In this document: piece after piece, positions 60,780-64,000 of the stretch
How the letters are laid out: every line of letters starts with the position of its first letter
How positions within the stretch are numbered: the first letter of the stretch is position 1
From: Limibacter armeniacum
Lineage (GTDB): Bacteria; Bacteroidota; Bacteroidia; Cytophagales; Flammeovirgaceae
Length of the DNA stretch: 64,000 nt
Reading direction: 5' to 3'
Assembly (NCBI RefSeq): GCF_036880985.1
Contig: NZ_JBAJNO010000009.1
Location: 248,001 to 312,000 of the forward strand
Position numbers and translations under genes: made by a program
The notes under the pieces: model-generated
Told to the model about the DNA's origin: nothing
The model's input: the letters and a program-made list of their open reading frames with translations, nothing else
Database searches by the model: none

Positions 60780-61760
60780 CTAATTAGCCCAATCACCTTC
60801 ATAATACTTCCCTTGCCAAGTATTCAGTTCTTCAAACCTTTTTTCAATCCGTAGAATCAGTTGGTCTTCTCGAACATTACCCCAATCAGGCGCTAACTTG
60901 ATGCTGGGTGGTGCAGAACTAGTGAAGCGCTGAATCTGCAAATCTGGTCGCATCCTTTCTACAAACTGAACAACAAAATCTATATACTCATCACAAGTGA
61001 AAAAATTGAATTGCTCAGGGTACTCCCTGTACTGTTTTGCCATTACAGTACCCTTCACGACTTGTAGCTGATGAAACTTGATAGCATCTAAAGGCAGCTG
61101 ATTAATTTTTTCAACTTGAGCAAGCATCCGCTCCCTTGAGTCATTCGGAAAACCAAACATCAGATGCCCTCCAACATGAAACCCTCTCCCCTGAGACATT
61201 TCCAAAGCCTGGACAGTATCCTCAAAAGAATGACCTCTGTTCACACTTGCCAATGTATCATTGTAACAGGATTCAATGCCATACTCCAAAACGATAAAAT
61301 ATTTTTTGGCTAAAGCCTCAAAGTAATCCAACTGCTCTTCAGTGATACAGTCAGGACGGGTACCGATCACGAGCCCTGAGATATCAGGATGGGCCAACGC
61401 TTCCTCGTATACTTTTTTGATAGACGCCAAATCACCATAGGTATTGGTATATGCCTGAAAGTAACCCACAAACATGGCTGTCCGTTTGTAACGTTGCCTC
61501 AGAAATGCAACTCCCTTATCAAGCTGCGCTGTGATACTTGGTGTTTCCTTTACGTAGGCAGGAGTAAAGCTATCATTATTACAAAAAGTACAACCTCCTC
61601 TCCCTAACTTCCCATCTCGGTTAGGGCAAGTGAAGTCTGCATTGATGGAAACCTTCTGGACTCTTCCTCCATAAGTTTGCTTCAAATAGTCAACATGGGC
61701 ATTATAATGCCGCTCCCCATTCCATAATTTTGACGGCATGATTTTCATTTCTTCCTTCAT
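60780..61760 (-). CDS. TIGR01212 family radical SAM protein (YhcC-like)
   Basis: A 326-residue radical SAM enzyme. The cluster-binding cysteines are Cys45, Cys57 and Cys60 (CPNRDGKLGRGGCTFC, CX11CX2C), the spacing typical of the Elp3/YhcC group. The remaining TIM barrel includes GYFQAYTNTYGDL, GTRPDCI, LEYGIESC and HLMFGFPND. Its reaction is unknown in most bacteria. It is preceded on the same strand by the saccharopine-dehydrogenase-like gene, 83 bp upstream. Confidence 0.93.
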   Translation of the reverse strand: MKEEMKIMPSKLWNGERHYNAHVDYLKQTYGGRVQKVSINADFTCPNRDGKLGRGGCTFCNNDSFTPAYVKETPSITAQLDKGVAFLRQRYKRTAMFVGYFQAYTNTYGDLASIKKVYEEALAHPDISGLVIGTRPDCITEEQLDYFEALAKKYFIVLEYGIESCYNDTLASVNRGHSFEDTVQALEMSQGRGFHVGGHLMFGFPNDSRERMLAQVEKINQLPLDAIKFHQLQVVKGTVMAKQYREYPEQFNFFTCDEYIDFVVQFVERMRPDLQIQRFTSSAPPSIKLAPDWGNVREDQLILRIEKRFEELNTWQGKYYEGDWAN

Positions 61761-61843
61761 AAGGCAAAAATGCCCCTCAAAAAAATCAAAAAGGGATTAC
61801 GAAAGTCAATGTTTTTGAAATATTCGCACAAACACCAACCGAT

Positions 61844-62890
61844 TTAACCCTCTCTGACCGTATTAGGTATCTCCAAAATCAAGTCTTCGCCATAAACACC
61901 AGCAGGGGTCTGGTATCCTGCCTTAAAGTTTCCAGACAAAACTTTTTGTGCAATCAGCAAGGCTGTCTTAGCAGTCAGGGTGTATCCGTCAGGAGTAAAT
62001 AACCTAGCCTCTTTTTCTTCTCCACTTGCATTAGTCACCCTACCCCATACCATACTTTGGGATTTTGCTCTTGCTTCCTTGTCGGGGCCTGTCAAATTAT
62101 TATCAATCTGCCAATTCAAAATTCTTTTCACCAACCCATTGCTCCACAAAAATTCCAGAGATCTCAATTTTTGAATCACGTTGAATGCTTTCTCTGGCAC
62201 ACCCATATAGGTCTCAATATTAGGAATGCCTGTTGTATAAAAAGCAGTAGCCACATCACCCCAAGGAATGGTCATCACAAAAAGCCTTTTCTTTCCAAAA
62301 TCTACCCACCTTCCTTTATACCCCATTGGAACAGGCGTAATCGCCCCATCTTTTCTGATTGCACCAAATTCCCCAAGGTTCTCTACCATTGTTTTGGCTG
62401 TACCATGAGAAAAAGCACCTCCTACTGATGTAAACGCCAACTGCAAATGTGTAGCATCAGGTAGCTGCTTCTTCAGGTATAAAGCAGTACAATCTGTAGG
62501 CACCACATCAAACCCTACACCTGACATCACCATTACATTGGCAGCTTTTGCCTTTTGGTCAAGGGATTTCCCCAATTCAAACACCTCAATTTCACCCGTA
62601 ATATCCAGATAATGTACACCATTGCGAATACATGCTTCCATCATTTGTTTTGCTGTAAACTTAAATGGCCCTGCACAATGTAACACCACCGTCATCTCTG
62701 AAAGAAGAAAGTCCAGCGCCCTAGGATCATTCAGATCTGCTGTACGGTACTCCCACCCATAATGCTTCGCAATAGGTTTAATTTTTTCGGCATTCCGACT
62801 TGCTAGCACAAGCGCTTGCCCAGCTTCCGCCGCTTGTTCACAAATCAGTCTTCCTGTATACCCATTGGCTCCATATAGTAGTATTTTCAT
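61844..62890 (-). CDS. Saccharopine dehydrogenase-like NAD(P)-binding oxidoreductase (trans-acting enoyl reductase type)
   Basis: A 348-residue protein with an N-terminal Rossmann fold starting MKILLYGANGYTGRL, of the saccharopine dehydrogenase/trans-acting enoyl reductase family. VLHCAGPFKFTAKQMMEACIRNGVHYLDITGE is a typical family segment. Mycobacterial relatives act on polyketide lipids; here the substrate is unknown. Transcribed toward the radical SAM gene. Confidence 0.88.
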   Translation of the reverse strand: MKILLYGANGYTGRLICEQAAEAGQALVLASRNAEKIKPIAKHYGWEYRTADLNDPRALDFLLSEMTVVLHCAGPFKFTAKQMMEACIRNGVHYLDITGEIEVFELGKSLDQKAKAANVMVMSGVGFDVVPTDCTALYLKKQLPDATHLQLAFTSVGGAFSHGTAKTMVENLGEFGAIRKDGAITPVPMGYKGRWVDFGKKRLFVMTIPWGDVATAFYTTGIPNIETYMGVPEKAFNVIQKLRSLEFLWSNGLVKRILNWQIDNNLTGPDKEARAKSQSMVWGRVTNASGEEKEARLFTPDGYTLTAKTALLIAQKVLSGNFKAGYQTPAGVYGEDLILEIPNTVREG

Positions 62891-63024
62891 GATAGATTAT
62901 TGTTCGTTTTGTGATAATGTGTAAGGGGCAGAACGAAAGGTACAGGGTAAAATGGGGGAAGGCGCAACCAAAAACAAAGGTAGCCGGGAGCAGCCTCCCC
63001 ACATTAGATCCACATGACCTTTTG

Positions 63025-63060
63025 AAATGAGGGGTGAAATTTCCACATCGCCCCTCATTT
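63025..63060 (-). terminator. Hairpin after the 63081 gene
   Basis: AAATGAGGGG (63025-63034) pairs perfectly with CCCCTCATTT (63051-63060). A short T stretch follows on the minus strand, so it is a weak terminator candidate. Confidence 0.5.
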
Positions 63061-63080
63061 GATCCCCATTTAAATGATAT

Positions 63081-63653
63081 TTAAAGATCCTTTAATTTAT
63101 CCATGGCAAGTATAAGTCCAAGACCCTTGCCAGCGAAATCAAGAGCTTTCATATAGTCAAAGGAAACGTTCTTGATTTTTTGATAACAGGAATCAGCAAT
63201 CCTTTTGGCTCTCTTGCGGTCCAGGCGTTGCATAGATTCTTCAGACAGGTAGTCTTTCATAAGCCTGTTATCTTCCTTATCAAGGAGTTGCATAGCAGCA
63301 ATAGGATTGTCTGACTCTGAATTTAACACTTCCTCAAGACGATCCATAAACTTAAACTGGCACCACAATAAGGCATAATGAATAGGCGTAAAACGCTCTC
63401 CTAGTGCTATATCACCCTTTCTTATAGTGAAATCCCCATCCACAATCATAGGCTCCGTACTGAAGCTGTCCTGATCCTGAACCGCTGTAGCGTGCTGGTA
63501 AAGATATTCAACATAATTAGGGTTAAATTTATGACACTCCTCATAGAGGCTGTCTAGACTGGAGCCTATCGTATTCCCATCCTCCAGCTTGGCGACTTTC
63601 TCCAGGATATCAAAATATTGTGTTGAATCTAAAGTCTTGTTTAATGAATCCAT
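63081..63653 (-). CDS. Hypothetical protein (190 aa)
   Basis: A 190-residue helical, acidic protein that I do not recognise. There is no signal peptide. The C-terminal region (VSFDYMKALDFAGKGLGLILAMDKLKDL) is less charged. The start codon overlaps the 5' end of the divergent gene at 63644 by 10 bp. No function is suggested by the surroundings. Confidence 0.6.
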   Translation of the reverse strand: MDSLNKTLDSTQYFDILEKVAKLEDGNTIGSSLDSLYEECHKFNPNYVEYLYQHATAVQDQDSFSTEPMIVDGDFTIRKGDIALGERFTPIHYALLWCQFKFMDRLEEVLNSESDNPIAAMQLLDKEDNRLMKDYLSEESMQRLDRKRAKRIADSCYQKIKNVSFDYMKALDFAGKGLGLILAMDKLKDL

Positions 63654-63961
63654 ACACTCAGGTTTTAGTAGTGACAGCAGCTTTTATACTGCTAGTGAAA
63701 TTCGAGTTCTATTATGATGTAAAAAAAGGTGTTATTCATATCAACAACCTGCCAAGACACTTATTATTAGCACCTTACTTATGGTTATTTGCCTATTTAT
63801 TTGTCTTTGAGAGCCTGTTAGTGGGTGTTGTAATCGTTATATCCCTACTCTCAGAGGTTAAAGGAAAGCTGTATAGCAAGTATTGTGATGCGGCATCAGA
63901 TGTATTGAGAGACCTGGTAATGGCTCTTTTCCTGTTAAAACACTTCCACACCTTACTATAA
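63644..63961 (+). CDS. Small integral membrane protein (105 aa)
   Basis: A 105-residue protein from the ATG at 63644; a GTG at 63620 adds eight residues and would overlap the divergent gene further. About three hydrophobic segments (around 7-20, 40-70 and 88-100). No family recognised. It overlaps the start of the minus-strand gene at 63653 by 10 bp and precedes another start at 63978. Confidence 0.5.
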   Translation: MNPYTQVLVVTAAFILLVKFEFYYDVKKGVIHINNLPRHLLLAPYLWLFAYLFVFESLLVGVVIVISLLSEVKGKLYSKYCDAASDVLRDLVMALFLLKHFHTLL

Positions 63962-63977
63962 GCCATCATATTAGACC

Positions 63978-64000
63978 ATGGAAAACATTAAAGTAATCAA
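63978..64000 (+). CDS. Possible start of the next gene (cut by window end)
   Basis: An ATG at 63978, 16 bp after the preceding stop, opens a frame of seven codons (MENIKVI) to the window edge. Nothing more can be said. Confidence 0.3.

Noticed and set aside
1-64000. tRNA, rRNA and riboswitch genes
   Set aside because: None was recognised on reading the intergenic regions; a covariance-model scan would be needed to exclude small RNAs.

Overview
The window (about 42% GC by eye) reads as a chromosomal stretch of a Bacteroidota bacterium, most likely a free-living Cytophagales-type organism. The evidence is several promoters of the Bacteroidota form (TTG, 18-20 nt, then TAnnTTTG), little sign of Shine-Dalgarno sequences, many lipoproteins and outer-membrane proteins, a SiaC-like DUF1987 protein, and MBOAT/SGNH pairs. 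I saw no rRNA, tRNA or CRISPR array. The genus cannot be fixed from the sequence alone.

Layout. 1-911 is the C-terminal part of a GH2 beta-galactosidase. 1507-6391 holds two tandem MBOAT O-acyltransferase + SGNH-like pairs, probably for acylating a surface glycan. 6600-18139 is a one-direction catabolic island: TetR regulator, acyl-CoA carboxylase carboxyltransferase, FMO-type monooxygenase, biotin carboxylase/BCCP subunit, enoyl-CoA hydratase, BKACE (DUF849), PECR-like SDR, acyl-CoA ligase, and an acyl-CoA dehydrogenase fused to an SCP2 lipid-binding domain. It resembles the Pseudomonas acyclic-terpene (atu) and leucine (liu) gene sets but contains additional enzymes, and it is the best candidate here for an undescribed pathway. 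18212-19683 is a TetR/SDR pair with matching operator-like sites. 19900-20902 is an IS5-type insertion sequence, with a decayed relative of its left end near 22.75 kb. 21105-22287 is an ArsR/SRPBCC/DoxX operon with a doubled palindromic operator.

22.9-32.7 kb is mixed: a methyltransferase, a rhamnogalacturonan-acetylesterase-like lipoprotein, a HupE/UreJ protein, an unknown small protein, a mirror-symmetric array of six stem-loops (26238-26437), an orphan basic HTH protein preceded by heavily inverted-repeated DNA, a choloylglycine-hydrolase-family enzyme, a BamA-like barrel and a DUF481 protein. 33.0-36.5 kb is pta-ackA, with pta split by an apparent one-base frameshift. 36.6-49.5 kb holds DUF5996, an outer-membrane protein, REC-only and PAS-only signalling proteins, an SDR, ttcA, a membrane-tethered nuclease-like protein, a GT4 glycosyltransferase, a 1461-residue hybrid kinase and a PH-domain protein.

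49.6-64.0 kb holds two paralogous small secreted proteins, two tiny genes behind a consensus promoter, an amidohydrolase and a PBP4-type peptidase, a TPR protein, SiaC-like, GreB-like, a lipoprotein, an M14 peptidase, a radical SAM protein, a saccharopine-dehydrogenase-like oxidoreductase and unknown genes. Rho-independent terminators are common at gene ends and are listed individually.
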